DNA of 5,747 nt, from NCBI GenBank assembly GCA_030607765.1, contig JAUWJJ010000086.1, positions 1 to 5,747 of the forward strand, read 5' to 3'. Position 1 is the first letter of the stretch, and the number at the start of each line of letters is the position of its first letter. Positions 4,444-5,747 of the stretch are shown in pieces. The DNA comes from Candidatus Aerophobota bacterium. Lineage in GTDB: Bacteria; Aerophobota; Aerophobia; Aerophobales; B3-G15. The translations under genes were made by a program, and so were the position numbers. Under the pieces are notes generated by a model, which ran no database searches, was not told the origin of the DNA, and saw only the letters and a program-made list of their open reading frames with translations.

Positions 4444-5747
4444 TTGGCTGTTTATGAAAATCCAGCACACAATCTTCACAAGTTAATTATTTGTAAAGAA
4501 ATATCAGTGCAGGAACTTGTGCTCTCTTTTTTCCAGAGAATAGAAGAGATTGAAGATAAGGTAAAAGCTTTTTTGTATTTAGACAGGGAAGAAGCTCTTG
4601 AGGAAGCCAAAGGATGGGATGAAAAAATACAAAGAAAGGAAAAAATTGGCCCCTTAAGTGGAATCCCCATTGCTGTTAAGAATAATATGTGCACAACTAA
4701 CGGGGAAACCAATTGTGCCTCACGTATTCTTAAAAATTTTATTTCTCCCTACCTGGCTACGGTAGTAGAAAAATTGAAAGAAGCAGGATGTATTATAATA
4801 GGGAAAACTAACTTAGATGAATTTGCTATGGGTTCATCCACAGAAATCTCTGCCTTTCAAATAACCCGTAATCCCTGGAATTTAAACTACATTCCTGGAG
4901 GCTCCAGTGGAGGATCTGCCGCCGCAGTGGCCAGTGGAGAAGTTCCCTTAGCTTTGGGTTCAGATACAGGAGGCTCTATCCGTCAACCAGCATCTCTATG
5001 CGGAATTGTGGGAATGAAACCCACCTATGGGAGGGTTTCCCGTTATGGATTGGTTGCTTTTGCTTCTTCTCTGGATCAAATAGGACCCTTAGCCCGAGAT
5101 GTTACCGATTGTGCTCTTTTGCTTAAGGTAATTAGCGGAAAAGATAAAATGGATTCTACTTCTTTAAATTATCCTGTGCCCAACTATCTTGAATTCCTGG
5201 TCCCTGAGCTTAAGGGAATAAAGATTGGTTTTCCTCAGGAGTACTTTATTCCCGGGATGGAAGATGAGGTAAAGAAAAGAATTATGCAGGCAATTAGAGT
5301 TCTTAAGGATTTGGGAGCTGAGATAGAGGAGGTTTCTTTACCTCACACAGAATATGCTGTGGCTACCTATTACTTAATTGCCACTGCTGAGGCCAGTTCC
5401 AATTTGGCAAGATACGATGGGGTAAAATACGGACATCGCACCCAGGAAAAAACTGATCTTATTGAAATGTACAAGAAAACTCGAGATGAAGGCTTTGGAG
5501 AAGAGGTAAAAAGAAGAATAATGCTGGGAACCTACGTTTTAAGTAAGGGATACTATGAGGACTACTATGGAAAAGCTCAGAAAGTGCGCACTTTAATTAA
5601 AGAGGATTTTGATCGGGTCTTCCAAAACTTTGATGCTATTCTCACTCCCACTTCTCCCACAGTAGCCTTTAAAGTGGGTGAAAGAATAGATGATCCCCTT
5701 AAAATGTATCTCTCTGATGTATTTACTATCTCGGCAAACTTAGCTGG
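4444..5747 (+). CDS. gatA: Glutamyl-tRNA(Gln)/aspartyl-tRNA(Asn) amidotransferase subunit A (3'-truncated)
   Basis: An open frame from TTG 4444 to the right edge, 434 complete codons of the usual 480-490. The amidase-signature catalytic triad is complete: K79 in PIAVKNN, cis-Ser S154 in [15 protein letters not shown] and nucleophile S178 in [13 protein letters not shown]. These are the positions I recall for Staphylococcus aureus GatA. Other GatA hallmarks are [15 protein letters not shown] (120-134), [37 protein letters not shown] and [19 protein letters not shown]. GatA frees ammonia from glutamine, which GatB uses to amidate misacylated Glu-tRNA(Gln) or Asp-tRNA(Asn) in the cytoplasm. The Asp that usually follows the catalytic Lys (KDN) is Asn here (N80), a mild variation. 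No gatC lies upstream; gatB may follow beyond the window. The gene appears to have its own promoter. Confidence 0.96.
   Translation, partial: MAVYENPAHNLHKLIICKEISVQELVLSFFQRIEEIEDKVKAFLYLDREEALEEAKGWDEKIQRKEKIGPLSGIPIAVKNNMCTTNGETNCASRILKNFISPYLATVVEKLKEAGCIIIGKTNLDEFAMGSSTEISAFQITRNPWNLNYIPGGSSGGSAAAVASGEVPLALGSDTGGSIRQPASLCGIVGMKPTYGRVSRYGLVAFASSLDQIGPLARDVTDCALLLKVISGKDKMDSTSLNYPVPNYLEFLVPELKGIKIGFPQEYFIPGMEDEVKKRIMQAIRVLKDLGAEIEEVSLPHTEYAVATYYLIATAEASSNLARYDGVKYGHRTQEKTDLIEMYKKTRDEGFGEEVKRRIMLGTYVLSKGYYEDYYGKAQKVRTLIKEDFDRVFQNFDAILTPTSPTVAFKVGERIDDPLKMYLSDVFTISANLA

Noticed and set aside
4476..4712. 78-codon open frame on the minus strand
   Set aside because: It is antisense to the N-terminal part of gatA, which has clear family motifs.

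Overview
The window is AT-rich bacterial DNA. Its genes have good Shine-Dalgarno sites (AAGGAG type), and sigma70-like TTGACA/TATAAT promoters can be seen. The presence of gatA suggests, but does not prove, the indirect tRNA amidation route for Gln-tRNA or Asn-tRNA. Nothing here fixes the phylum; an uncultured or poorly sampled bacterial lineage is possible, but that is a guess.

Positions 1-2918 (+ strand) are the end of a surface-polysaccharide operon. A 5'-truncated DegT-family PLP sugar aminotransferase is followed 13 bp later by a full-length, membrane-anchored PglF/WbpM/CapD-type UDP-sugar 4,6-dehydratase. The dehydratase would make a 4-keto-6-deoxy sugar nucleotide and the aminotransferase would put an amino group on C4, a bacillosamine-like route.

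Positions 3033-3627 (- strand) hold a compact, apparently intact vapBC toxin-antitoxin operon. The frames overlap by 11 nt, all four PIN acidic residues are present, and a strong promoter lies at 3648-3676. It is convergent with the polysaccharide operon.

Positions 3641-3848 are a divergent intergenic region and the most interesting non-coding part of the window. It contains back-to-back -35 boxes, candidate operator palindromes and an exact 12-bp direct repeat. It also contains a 70-bp foldback element (3716-3785) built of three nested hairpins. Its two terminal hairpins differ from each other by compensatory base changes, which points to selection on, or copying of, a folded structure. A perfect-consensus promoter (3792-3820) just right of the element drives a small OB-fold tRNA-binding protein (MetRS beta/Trbp111 type, 3849-4190). 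Its start lies well inside the longest open frame.

Positions 4191-4443 are non-coding. They contain a pyrimidine-rich stretch, a short array of GACTAT/GACTAC octamers, and a promoter and ribosome site for gatA. gatA starts at a TTG (4444), has the full amidase catalytic triad, and runs off the right edge. No gatC or gatB is visible. The two genes on the right both act on tRNA, but each seems to have its own promoter.
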